Assembly: GCF_029675105.1 (NCBI RefSeq)
Contig: NZ_JAQQFV010000009.1
Span: 62,001 to 126,000 of the forward strand
Direction: 5' to 3'
From: Nocardia anocheti
GTDB lineage: Bacteria; Actinomycetota; Actinomycetes; Mycobacteriales; Mycobacteriaceae
DNA: 64,000 nucleotides
The position numbers were made by a program, and so were the translations under genes. Below the pieces are notes generated by a model. That model did not search any database, was not told the DNA's origin, and saw only the letters and a program-made list of their open reading frames with translations. Below, in pieces: positions 18,526-26,455 of the stretch (positions within the stretch are counted from its first letter, which is position 1; each line of letters starts with the position of its first letter).

Positions 18526-18900
18526 ATGTCGTTCTGGGACGTTGTCTGGCTCATCATCATGAGCTTCGCATTCATCGCGTATCTGCTGCTGCTCTTCATG
18601 ATCATTTCCGACCTTTTCCGCGACAAGAAGACCTCCGGCTGGGTGAAGGCGATCTGGGTGGTGTTCCTGTTCATCCTGCCCCTGCTCACCGCGCTGGTTT
18701 ATCTGATCGTGCGCGGCGGCGGGATGTCCGAGCGCGCCGAGGTCGAGGCGAAACAGGTGAAGGCCGCGCAGGACGACTACATTCGCGAGACCGCGGGTAC
18801 CAGCCCGGCCGCGCAGATCGCCGACGCCAAGAAACTGCTCGATTCCGGCGCCATCACCCAGGCCGAATTCGACCACCTGAAGGCGAAAGCGCTGGGCTGA
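18526..18900 (+). CDS. Small membrane protein with PLDc_N-like helices and SHOCT tail
   Basis: The 124-aa protein has two transmembrane helices (WDVVWLIIMSFAFIAYLLLL and AIWVVFLFILPLLTALVYLI) joined by FMIISDLFRDKKTSG, the pattern of the PLDc_N domain. A cytosolic C-terminal SHOCT motif follows (IADAKKLLDSGAITQAEFDH). Such proteins are common in actinobacteria and of unknown role. The ATG at 18526 has AGGGGA upstream; the 19 codons before it are discounted. Confidence 0.75.
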   Translation: MSFWDVVWLIIMSFAFIAYLLLLFMIISDLFRDKKTSGWVKAIWVVFLFILPLLTALVYLIVRGGGMSERAEVEAKQVKAAQDDYIRETAGTSPAAQIADAKKLLDSGAITQAEFDHLKAKALG

Positions 18901-18920
18901 ATGCATGCCATGATCTCGCC

Positions 18921-19883
18921 ATGGCGTTCGAGGGATTCCCGGAGGTCTGCTTGACCGGGCAGATCGCGGCGCCGGACGCGTTCGGGTACTGGGAGCACCT
19001 GGTCACCGGCGCGCTGACCGAGGTGGCGATCGCCCCGACGGTGCCGCGCTCGTTCGCGGGCCGGATCAGGTCGGCCGACTTCGGTGAGGTGGCCGTCGGC
19101 ACGGTGGCGGTCGAGGGGCACGAGCTGCGGCGGCACCGGCGCCATATCGCCAGGGCCGAGGAGTTCCACGTCATCGGCAGTGTCGTGCTCGGCGGCTCGG
19201 CCCGGGTGGAACACGCGGGCCACCGGGTCGAGCTCACCCCGGGCTCGATGATCTTCTACGACACAACCCAGCCCATCAGCTGGCGTTCCGACGGCCCGAT
19301 CGAGGATCTGACCATCCGGGTGCCCCGCCAGCGCGTGGTGGACTTCCTCGGGGTGCGCGCCGAGGCGCTGCCCGCGGGCCGGGTGATCGGGGGCGGCGCG
19401 GTCGGGTTCGCGCTGGCCAGGTACTTCCGGCGGGTCGCCGACCTGCACGCCACCGATCCGGTCGCGGCCGCGGTCCTCGCCGCCGCCGGGATCGATCTGG
19501 TCGGCGCGGCCGCCACCATCGCGGCGGGCGAGCGACCAGGGCGGGCTCAGATCGAGGCCGTGACCCGTCAGCAGGTACTGGACTTCGTGCACGCCCATTT
19601 CACCGATCCCGGCCTGTCGATCGATCGGATCGCGACGGGCTGCCGGGTGTCGCGGCGGTCGCTGTACCGGCTCGTCGACGACCTCGACGGCGGCCTCGGG
19701 GCGCTGGTGCGCCGGTTGCGGGTGGAGCGGGCCAGGACGCTGCTGGCCTCGGGCGAGGAGAGGTCGATCGCGGCCGTGGCGGCGGCGTCGGGCTTCGGCA
19801 CCGAGCGGCAGTTCTACCGCGTGTTCCGCGCGGCGACCGGGATGACGCCGGGGGAATACCGGATTGTTGCTCGGCCCGGATGA
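18921..19883 (+). CDS. AraC-family regulator with AraC-binding-like sensor domain (copy 1)
   Basis: The 320-aa regulator has an N-terminal cupin-like sensor (~10-190, with the VELTPGSMIFYDTTQPISWR motif of AraC-binding-like domains). A C-terminal double helix-turn-helix follows: LSIDRIATGCRVSRRSLYRL and IAAVAAASGFGTERQFYRVF, ending GMTPGEYR. It is paralogous along its whole length to the gene at 19992. Both read toward the nitrilase-like gene, which is a plausible target. Confidence 0.85.
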   Translation: MAFEGFPEVCLTGQIAAPDAFGYWEHLVTGALTEVAIAPTVPRSFAGRIRSADFGEVAVGTVAVEGHELRRHRRHIARAEEFHVIGSVVLGGSARVEHAGHRVELTPGSMIFYDTTQPISWRSDGPIEDLTIRVPRQRVVDFLGVRAEALPAGRVIGGGAVGFALARYFRRVADLHATDPVAAAVLAAAGIDLVGAAATIAAGERPGRAQIEAVTRQQVLDFVHAHFTDPGLSIDRIATGCRVSRRSLYRLVDDLDGGLGALVRRLRVERARTLLASGEERSIAAVAAASGFGTERQFYRVFRAATGMTPGEYRIVARPG

Positions 19884-19991
19884 CGTGGTTTCGGTGGAAA
19901 GGTTCCGGCTGATCTGGCAGGCTCGGCGAACAGGAGCGTCCCTGATGTTCGGACGCCCACAGTTTGCTGATCGACGCGGAGAGGGAACGAG

Positions 19992-20963
19992 GTGGTCGGC
20001 GTGGTGGCGGCGGGGCCTCGCGGCGCGAACGACTCGTTCGCGCGGTGGGAGTCGATGCTCTCGGCGAGTTACGTGCCGCTGGCGGTGGACGCCGAGCGCC
20101 GCGGCGGTTTCCACGGCTGGATCGAGCGCGCGACCATGCCGGATTTCGACCTGTCCACCCTCGGCTCGAGCGGGCAGATCGTCCGACGCACCCCGCGCTG
20201 TATCGGGCGTTCCGACGAGGAATACCTGCTGGTCTCGATCCTGACCGAGGGGGTCGGCGCGCTGCACCAGGACGGGCGCGTCGCCCAGGTCACCCCCGGT
20301 GACATGGTCTTCTACGACACCTCTCGCCCCTATCAGTGGGATCTGCGGGCCGCCGACTGGACGCAGGTGGTCATCCGGATGCCGATGGCCGTGGTCGAGG
20401 AGCGGTTCGGCACCGATCGCGCGCACCTGCCGACCGCGGTGCGGGTGGCCGCCGACAGCGCGGGCGGGGTGGTCGCCGGATTCTTCCGCGATCTGGCCAG
20501 GATCCAGAGCGAATCGCCCGGTCAGGCCGCGGTGCTGGCGAACAACGCGGTCGGCCTGCTGGCCTCGGCCGTGCGCCTGGCCGCGGGCGAACTGCCCGCC
20601 GGGCAGCCCGCCCAGACGCTCACCCGCGAGCAGGTGCTGGCGTTCATGCGCGGCCGCTGCGCCGATCCGGCGCTGACCGTCGACGAGATCGCCCGGTCCT
20701 GCCTGGTCTCGCGGCGCACGCTCTACCGGCTCTTCGACGACGTGGGCGAGAGCCTCAGCGCCGTGCTGAGGCGCATGCGGGTCGACGCGGCCCGCGCGCT
20801 GCTCACCCGCGAACCGGGGCGTTCGGCGTCCTCGGTCGCGCTGTCGGCGGGGTTCGCCTCCGAGCGGCACTTCTTCCGCGCGTTCCGGCTGGAGATGGGG
20901 ATGACGCCGGGGGAGTACCGATTGCTCGCGGCGGCCAGCAGGCCGCGCGGCGTCACCGCGTGA
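19992..20963 (+). CDS. AraC-family regulator with AraC-binding-like sensor domain (copy 2)
   Basis: This 323-aa paralogue of the preceding gene keeps the sensor motif (QVTPGDMVFYDTSRPYQWDL) and both DNA-binding helices (LTVDEIARSCLVSRRTLYRL; SSVALSAGFASERHFFRAF), ending GMTPGEYRLLA. The GTG at 19992 follows GGGAACGAG. The sensor halves have diverged more than the DNA-binding halves, which suggests different ligands but similar operators. Confidence 0.85.
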   Translation: MVGVVAAGPRGANDSFARWESMLSASYVPLAVDAERRGGFHGWIERATMPDFDLSTLGSSGQIVRRTPRCIGRSDEEYLLVSILTEGVGALHQDGRVAQVTPGDMVFYDTSRPYQWDLRAADWTQVVIRMPMAVVEERFGTDRAHLPTAVRVAADSAGGVVAGFFRDLARIQSESPGQAAVLANNAVGLLASAVRLAAGELPAGQPAQTLTREQVLAFMRGRCADPALTVDEIARSCLVSRRTLYRLFDDVGESLSAVLRRMRVDAARALLTREPGRSASSVALSAGFASERHFFRAFRLEMGMTPGEYRLLAAASRPRGVTA

Positions 20964-21142
20964 GCGCACACGCGGAATTGTCGCGGGATTGCCTGGAAAA
21001 CGATCGGGGCGAATACTGTTCTCGTGCCGAATTCGCGACGGTCGCATTTCCCCGGGTTGGCACGGACGGTCAGTCGCCTGGCACGGTATGACAGTTTGGC
21101 GCGCGCCTATCTGAGAGAGAGTGAATCGAACACTTTTCAGGG

Positions 21143-22063
21143 ATGAGCGACAGGGGTCACGGGATGAGCCGAGTACGCGTGGCTGCGGTGCAAGCCGAGC
21201 CGAAGTGGTTGAACTTGTCTGCTGGGGTCGAGCAGGCCATCGAATACATCGATACGGCCGCCGACGGGGGTGCGCGACTGGTCGCCTTTCCGGAGACATT
21301 CCTGCCCGGCTTCCCGTGGTGGATGTGGCTGAACTCGGTCGACTGGGGCGAGGAGTTCCTGGCCCGGTACCTGTCCAACGCCCTGACCGCCGACGGTCCC
21401 GAACTGCGAGCGATCGGCTACGCCGCGCGTCGCAAAGGCATTCACGTCTCGATCGGTTTCGCCGAGCGGGCCGGGCGCGAGGTGTTCATGGCGCAGGCGC
21501 TGATCGACAGCGACGGTGACATCGCGGTGGTCCGCAAGGCCGAACCGACCGGCCTGGAACGCACGGTGTTCAGCCCGTCCGACGGCGGTCTGCTGGTGCG
21601 CGACATCGAATGCGGCCGCGTCGGCGTGCTCGGCGGCGCCGACCATCTGCGCTCGGAACTGCGCGGGCGCATGCACGAGCAGCGCGAACAGATCCACGTG
21701 GCCGCGTGGTCGGGCTTCACGGTGTACTACGGCGAGGGCAAGGAATGGGGGCCCGAACTCAATACCGCCGCCAGCGTGCGCTACGCCATGGACGGCGGGA
21801 CGCACGTGATCGCCCCGGTCGCGGTGGTGCCGGTGGCGGGCTGGGAGGTGGTCGACGCGCGCAGGCCCGATCGTCGGCTACTGCACGGCGGCGGGGGCGT
21901 CTCGCGGATCTTCGGCCCCGGCGGCCTGGAACTCGCGCAGCCGCTGGCCGAGGGCGAGGAGGGCGTCATCTTCGCCGACCTGGACATCAGCCGTTCGCCG
22001 CGCCCGGCCTCCTGCCGCACACCCAGCGGCCGGATCGCCCGGCGCGAACCGGCCCGCACCTGA
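21143..22063 (+). CDS. Nitrilase-fold protein lacking the catalytic cysteine
   Basis: The 306-aa protein is a nitrilase-branch carbon-nitrogen hydrolase by sequence: VRVAAVQAEPKWLNL start, catalytic-type E51 in FPETFLPGFPWW and K132 in RKAEPTGLERTVF. At the nucleophile, where nitrilases read CWEH(L), this protein reads G164-G165-A166-D167-H168-L169, so the cysteine is Gly. The flanking text (GRVGVL before, QIHVAAWSGFTVYYG after) is otherwise well kept. The frame is intact with no local indel. Hydrolysis by the usual thiol mechanism should be impossible, so a binding or scaffold role is likely. A second start at 21164 (MSRVRVAAVQ) is possible. Confidence 0.8.
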   Translation: MSDRGHGMSRVRVAAVQAEPKWLNLSAGVEQAIEYIDTAADGGARLVAFPETFLPGFPWWMWLNSVDWGEEFLARYLSNALTADGPELRAIGYAARRKGIHVSIGFAERAGREVFMAQALIDSDGDIAVVRKAEPTGLERTVFSPSDGGLLVRDIECGRVGVLGGADHLRSELRGRMHEQREQIHVAAWSGFTVYYGEGKEWGPELNTAASVRYAMDGGTHVIAPVAVVPVAGWEVVDARRPDRRLLHGGGGVSRIFGPGGLELAQPLAEGEEGVIFADLDISRSPRPASCRTPSGRIARREPART

Positions 22064-22066
22064 GGA

Positions 22067-22393
22067 TCAGGAGCGGACGAGGCGCGCGATCGCGTCGGTG
22101 GCTTCCTTGATCTTGGCCTCGGCCTCGGGTCCACCGGCGACGGCGGCGTCGACCACGCAGTGACTGATGTGGTCCTCGAGCAGCCCCATCGCGACGGCCT
22201 GCAGGGCCTTGGTCATGGCCGAGACCTGGGTGAGGATGTCGATGCAGTACTTCTCCTCCTCGACCATGCGTTGCAGGCCACGGGACTGTCCCTCGATGCG
22301 ACGCAGGCGCTTGAGGTAGTCGTCCTTGGCGGTGATGTAACCGTGCGAGGCGTGGTCGCAGCTCGGGTCGGTCTCGGGGGTGGGTGCGGTCAC
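22067..22393 (-). CDS. csoR: CsoR-family copper-sensing repressor
   Basis: The 108-aa all-helical repressor carries the CsoR metal triad C50-H75-C79 (KYCIDILTQ ... EDHISHC), with the same 25 and 4 residue spacings as the known Cu(I) site. It also has the YLKRLRRIEGQSRGLQRMVE DNA-contact helix. His/Cys residues in the N-terminal tail (SCDHASHGY) may bind metal too. No copper exporter or chaperone gene adjoins it, so its targets must be elsewhere or its own promoter. Confidence 0.88.
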   Translation of the reverse strand: MTAPTPETDPSCDHASHGYITAKDDYLKRLRRIEGQSRGLQRMVEEEKYCIDILTQVSAMTKALQAVAMGLLEDHISHCVVDAAVAGGPEAEAKIKEATDAIARLVRS

Positions 22394-22436
22394 CGGGGTC
22401 TCCTCGCCTGCCTGGGCGCTCGCGACGCGAGCTTAA

Positions 22437-22451
22437 TACCCCCCTAGGGTA
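22437..22451. promoter_or_regulatory. Candidate CsoR operator
   Basis: TACCCCCCTAGGGTA is a near-palindrome of TA-(C)n-TAG-(G)n-TA form, centred ~50 bp upstream of the csoR start and ~80 bp upstream of the divergent phosphorylase gene. CsoR-family operators are G/C-tract palindromes of this kind. Autoregulation is inferred. Confidence 0.55.
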
Positions 22452-22523
22452 CAGAATCGGGGGTGTGTTGTCAGGTCGGGTCCCGGTGCTGCGCCCCGGC
22501 GGGGTTGCCGGGAGAATCAGTGT

Positions 22524-23333
22524 ATGAGTTCGCTTCCCCGGCCCGCCCTCGCCGTCATCGGCGGCAGCGGTTTCTATGACTTCTTCGACAACGACGCCAC
22601 GCACGTCGAGGTCGACACCCCGTACGGCGCCCCCAGCGCGCCCGTCGCGATCGGCGAGGTCGACGGACGGGCGGTGGCCTTCCTGCCGCGCCACGGCAAG
22701 CAGCACGAATTCGCCCCGCACACCCTGCCCTATCAGGCCAATCTGTGGGCGCTGCGCTCGCTCGGCGTGCGCCGGGTGTTCGCGCCGTGCGCGGTCGGCA
22801 GCCTGCGCGCCGACTGGGGGCCGGGCACCGTCGCCGTGCCCGACCAGCTCGTCGACCGGACCTCGGGTCGCCCGCAGACCTACTTCGACGGCGGCGGCGT
22901 GCACGTCTCCTTCGCCGACCCCTACTGCGACGACCTGCGCGCGGCCGCGGTGAAGTCGGCCGGTGACGACCTGCGCGTGGAGGACTCCGGCACCATGGTC
23001 GTGGTGCAGGGCCCGCGCTTCTCCACCCGCGCCGAGAGCCGCTGGTTCGCCGGGCAGGGCTGGGACCTGGTGAACATGACCGGGCACCCCGAAGCGGTCC
23101 TCGCCCGCGAACTCGAGATGTGCTACGCCGCGGTCGCGCTGATCACCGACCTCGACGCCGGTCTCGAGGAGGGCGACGGCGTGCACGCGGTGGACGTGTT
23201 CGCCGAGTTCAAGAAGAACCTGGGCCCGTTCAAGGAGCTGCTGCGCCGCGCGGTCTCGGCCGTCGACGGCACCGACACCTGCGAGCGCTGCCGCGTGCAC
23301 GCCGGGGTCTCGCTGCCCTTCGAACTGCCCTGA
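22524..23333 (+). CDS. mtnP: S-methyl-5'-thioadenosine phosphorylase
   Basis: The 269-aa nucleoside phosphorylase splits methylthioadenosine to adenine and methylthioribose-1-phosphate. Family motifs are the phosphate loop VIGGSGFYDF, the FLPRHGKQHEFAPHTLPYQA strand, and VVVQGPRFSTRAESRWFA followed by NMTGHPEA, where PNP/MTAP enzymes carry the substrate-gating residues. The gene annotated pnp in M. tuberculosis (Rv0535) belongs to this group. It converges on the gene at 23335 with one base between stops. Confidence 0.88.
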   Translation: MSSLPRPALAVIGGSGFYDFFDNDATHVEVDTPYGAPSAPVAIGEVDGRAVAFLPRHGKQHEFAPHTLPYQANLWALRSLGVRRVFAPCAVGSLRADWGPGTVAVPDQLVDRTSGRPQTYFDGGGVHVSFADPYCDDLRAAAVKSAGDDLRVEDSGTMVVVQGPRFSTRAESRWFAGQGWDLVNMTGHPEAVLARELEMCYAAVALITDLDAGLEEGDGVHAVDVFAEFKKNLGPFKELLRRAVSAVDGTDTCERCRVHAGVSLPFELP

Positions 23334-23334
23334 C

Positions 23335-24312
23335 TCACCGCGGCGGCGCGGTGACCTGCAGCTGAGCCAGCACGAAGGCGGGCACCACGTCGCTGCCGGG
23401 CAGCGGCGACACCTCGACGTCGGCGGTCAGCCAACCGCCGTTCTCGGCGGCCAACCGCAGCGCGGGCAGCGCGGCCCTGGTGGCGCCCGCCATGATCTCC
23501 GCGCGCGCGGCGGTGATCCTGACCCGGTCGTCGGGATGGGGCACGGTGCGTTCGTCGGTGCCGCGCCAGCGCAGGCCGGGGACGGGCTCGGTCACCCAGC
23601 GCACCATGCGCACCTGCGCGGTGTCGAGGATGACCAGATACAGGCCCGGCTGAGTATCGCGCAGCAGTTCCAGGGTCGCCGCCTCGAACGACTTGGGTTG
23701 CGGGACAACGCTGTCGGTGACGTCGACGGCGAGACCGCGCCAGGCGAAGCGATCGGTGTCGCTGTTGCGGGCCGCGAGCAGCAGCGAACGCGGACCCGAA
23801 CCCGAGCGTACCGTCGCGACGGCCGACCATCGGCTACCCGGCTCCGAACGGGTCAGCGCCGCGACGACATCGAGCGCGCCGTCGAAGCGGTCGATGCGCT
23901 GGAACTGTTCGGCCCCGGTGTATTCGACCGGCGTGGCGCCGAAGTGCGGGCCGAGCCCCGAGGGCATGGTGCGCACGACCCGGGTGCGCGCGTCGACCTG
24001 GAACGGTGCCGCGCCGAGGTCCTGCTCCGGGGCCCGTTGGCCCACCCACACCCGCACCCCGTGCACCCCGGCATCGGCCCAGCACACCGGGTCGGCTCGG
24101 AACAACAACTCCGACCAGGGGTTCCGTGATCGGGGCAGGGTCCGTTCGATCCGCTCACCGGAGGCGTGCGCGGTCGCGACCAGGGGTTGCAGCCGGGTCG
24201 GGATCGCGCGCTGATACGACGTCCACTCCCTGGGCGTCGTCCCCGCCGTCAACATCGACCAGTTCTCCGGCGCGCCGAGTGTCTCCACCAGTTGCCATCG
24301 CCCGATGATCAC
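23335..24312 (-). CDS. Unassigned actinobacterial regulatory-type protein (GAF/PAS-like, possibly DUF5593)
   Basis: The ~325-aa cytosolic protein opens IIGRWQLVETLGAPENWSML and has a central alpha/beta region (WSELLFRADPVCWADAGVHG, then VRVWVGQR). It resembles the mycobacterial and nocardial proteins annotated with a GAF/PAS-like or DUF5593 domain, but I cannot confirm this. I chose GTG at 24312 because AAAGGGGG precedes it; GTG codons at 24315 and 24333 are alternatives. No DNA-binding domain is evident. Confidence 0.55.
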   Translation of the reverse strand: MIIGRWQLVETLGAPENWSMLTAGTTPREWTSYQRAIPTRLQPLVATAHASGERIERTLPRSRNPWSELLFRADPVCWADAGVHGVRVWVGQRAPEQDLGAAPFQVDARTRVVRTMPSGLGPHFGATPVEYTGAEQFQRIDRFDGALDVVAALTRSEPGSRWSAVATVRSGSGPRSLLLAARNSDTDRFAWRGLAVDVTDSVVPQPKSFEAATLELLRDTQPGLYLVILDTAQVRMVRWVTEPVPGLRWRGTDERTVPHPDDRVRITAARAEIMAGATRAALPALRLAAENGGWLTADVEVSPLPGSDVVPAFVLAQLQVTAPPR

Positions 24313-24393
24313 CACTGCCCCCTTTGTCACCACCCCGCCTACGACATGACCCGGACCATCGTGCCCGATCGATCACGCGCGGTGTGGGGCAGG

Positions 24394-24774
24394 TCAGCGG
24401 GCCGGATCGTCCTGGGCCAGCCACGGCATCCGCTCGACCATCCGGTCGCGCAACTCGGTGAGCCGCGCGATGCGCCGTTCGAGCTCAGCCACACGCGGAC
24501 GCCCGATGGCCGCGTAGCCGTCGGCGCAGCGCGGCTCGTCCGGAAACCGTTCCGGCAGAGCGCGATCCAGATACGGCTGGAAGGCGCGCACGTCCTCGAC
24601 GGTGAAACCGATCTCGAGCAGTTCGCGGATATTGCGCACCCGGGCGACGGCCTCCTCGCCGTAGGTCCGGTAGCCCGCGGACGTGCGCTCGCTGGTGAGC
24701 AGGCCCAGTTCCTCGTAGAAGCGCAGTGCCCGCCGCGTGATGCCGGTGCGCGCAGCAAGTTCCCCGATGAGCAT
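24394..24774 (-). CDS. MerR-family transcriptional regulator
   Basis: The 126-aa regulator has the MerR winged helix (MLIGELAARTGITRRALRFY, ERTSAGYRTYGEEAVARV). A dimerisation coiled coil (RVAELERRIARLTELRDRMV) follows, with no large effector domain and no obvious metal cysteine cluster (one Cys, at CADGY). It lies 34 bp downstream of the oxidoreductase gene on the same strand, so it is probably in that operon and autoregulated through the operator at 25844-25861. The 36 extra upstream codons were dropped. Confidence 0.85.
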   Translation of the reverse strand: MLIGELAARTGITRRALRFYEELGLLTSERTSAGYRTYGEEAVARVRNIRELLEIGFTVEDVRAFQPYLDRALPERFPDEPRCADGYAAIGRPRVAELERRIARLTELRDRMVERMPWLAQDDPAR

Positions 24775-24808
24775 GTCTGGATCATCCCTTCGCCGCTGTG
24801 TGGTCAGG

Positions 24809-25828
24809 TCAACGCGTGTGGCGCACGACAACCTTCCCGCGATAGCGCCCGCGCACCAGATCCAGCAGGGCGGCCGGGGCATCGGCCAAGCCGTCGACCA
24901 CCGTCTCGGTCTGCACGATCGCGTCGGTGGCGAGCCAATTCCGCAGGCGGCGGCCGTATTCCGGGGCCAGGTGCAGATGGTCGAAGGCGGTGAAGCCGCG
25001 CAGCGTGAGGCGCTTGCCGATCACCGGCAGCAGATCGCCGGGTCCGGCGTCGGGGGTGCCGCCCGCGCGCTGCCGGGCCAGCGCGCCGCACAGGGCGATG
25101 CGCCCGCCGGGGTTCATCACCTCGATGGCCGCGCGCAGCTGCTCGCCGCCGACGGTGTCGAAGTAGACGTCGATCCCGTCGGGGGCGAGCTCGCGCAGCC
25201 GGTCGACGGCCGGACCGTCGTGATGGTCGAAGGCGGCGTCGAAGCCCAGCTCCTCGACCGCGTAGGCCACTTTCGCCGGTGACCCGGCGCTCCCGACGAC
25301 CCGTCCCGCGCCGAGCAGCCGGGCGAGCTGACCGGCCAGTCCGCCGGTGGCCCCGGCGGCGCTGGAGACGAAAACCGTGTCGCCGGGGCGCAATTCGGCC
25401 ACCGCGGTGAGTCCGGCATAGGCCACCAGGCCGACACCGAGATGGGTCGAGGGCGAGTCGTAGGCGTCCGCGTCGACCGCGCGCACCGTCTCGGCGTCGG
25501 CCACCGCGTAGTCGCGCCAACCCAGCCGGTGCGTCACCAGCGTCCCCGGCGGCAGCGCCGCGTCCTCGGACAGCACGACCTCGCCGATCGCGTCGCCGGA
25601 CAGCGGCTCACCGATCCCCAAGGGCGGCATCGGGATTCCCGGATAGTCGCCGATGCGCATGAGCAGGCCGGGATCGAGGGAGGTGAACAGATTGCGGATC
25701 AGCACCTGGCCGGGCGCGGGCGCGGCGACGGGCAGGTCGACGAGGGCGAAATCGGCCGGGTCGGGGAAGCCGACGGGACGGGAGATCAACTGGATCGCAC
25801 CGGTGGTGCGGGCAATGGTCTCGATCAT
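24809..25828 (-). CDS. NADP-dependent medium-chain oxidoreductase (PTGR/alkenal reductase type)
   Basis: The 339-aa protein is a zinc-free MDR enzyme: FTSLDPGLLMRIGDYPGIPM near the N terminus and the nucleotide-binding core VFVSSAAGATGGLAGQLARL. YFDTVGGEQLRAAIEVMNPG and a C-terminal GKVVVRHTR follow. The group reduces alkenals, quinones or prostaglandin-like enones; the substrate is not evident here. The gene is preceded by a MerR-type promoter with its -10 box only about 6 bp from the ATG, so the transcript may be leaderless. Confidence 0.85.
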   Translation of the reverse strand: MIETIARTTGAIQLISRPVGFPDPADFALVDLPVAAPAPGQVLIRNLFTSLDPGLLMRIGDYPGIPMPPLGIGEPLSGDAIGEVVLSEDAALPPGTLVTHRLGWRDYAVADAETVRAVDADAYDSPSTHLGVGLVAYAGLTAVAELRPGDTVFVSSAAGATGGLAGQLARLLGAGRVVGSAGSPAKVAYAVEELGFDAAFDHHDGPAVDRLRELAPDGIDVYFDTVGGEQLRAAIEVMNPGGRIALCGALARQRAGGTPDAGPGDLLPVIGKRLTLRGFTAFDHLHLAPEYGRRLRNWLATDAIVQTETVVDGLADAPAALLDLVRGRYRGKVVVRHTR

Positions 25829-25835
25829 GGCCCGA

Positions 25836-25866
25836 CGCTAAAGCTTCACGTATGCGTGAAGGTCAA
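25836..25866 (-). promoter_or_regulatory. MerR-type promoter and operator between divergent redox genes
   Basis: On the minus strand TTGACC (25866-25861) is followed by a perfect dyad with 7-bp arms CTTCACG/CGTGAAG around 4 bp (25844-25861). TTAGCG or TAGCGT follows as -10, giving a 19-20 bp spacer. Over-long spacers spanned by such a dyad are the hallmark of promoters activated by MerR-family proteins. The adjacent MerR gene (24394) is the obvious regulator. Confidence 0.8.
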
Positions 25867-25894
25867 GCCCGACGCGCGCGGATAGGCTCAGCGC

Positions 25895-26455
25895 ATGCGG
25901 ATACCGTTGCGGTTGGAGGTCATCGTCGCCAGTACCCGTCCCGAGCGGTTCGCCCCGGTGGTGGCGGACTGGTTCCTCGCGGCGGCGGCCGAGCGACCCG
26001 AGTTCGAGATCGGGGTGCTGGATCTGCGCGAGCTCGCGCTGCCGTCGGATCTGGCGGAAACGCCTGCGGTGGAGCAGTTCCGGGCCAGGATCGGTGCCGC
26101 CGACACCTTCGTGGCGGTGACCTCGGAGTACAACCACGGCTACCCGGCATCGTTGAAAACGGCGCTCGACAGCGTCAAACACGAGTGGCGGACCAAGCCG
26201 ATCGGCTTCGTGTCCTACGGCGGGCTCTCCGGCGGCCTGCGCGCGGTCGAACAGCTGCGTCAGGTGGTCGCCGAACTGCACATGGTCTCGGTGCGCGAGT
26301 CGGTGAGCTTCGCCCAGGCCAAGCGCCGCTTCGCCGCCGACGGCAGCACCGACGACCGCGCCGCGATCGATGCCTCGGCTCGCATGCTCGGCCAACTGGC
26401 CTGGTGGGGGCGGTCCCTGCGCGCCGCGCGGGCCGCCGATCCGTATCCGGGCTAG
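25895..26455 (+). CDS. NADPH-dependent FMN reductase
   Basis: The 186-aa flavodoxin-fold protein has the signature FVAVTSEYNHGYPASLKTAL and PIGFVSYGGLSGGLRAVEQL, typical of NADPH:FMN/quinone reductases. It reads away from the MDR oxidoreductase across the MerR operator, so the two are probably co-induced by the same redox or electrophile signal. Its stop overlaps the stop of the convergent eccE by 4 bp. Confidence 0.85.
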   Translation: MRIPLRLEVIVASTRPERFAPVVADWFLAAAAERPEFEIGVLDLRELALPSDLAETPAVEQFRARIGAADTFVAVTSEYNHGYPASLKTALDSVKHEWRTKPIGFVSYGGLSGGLRAVEQLRQVVAELHMVSVRESVSFAQAKRRFAADGSTDDRAAIDASARMLGQLAWWGRSLRAARAADPYPG

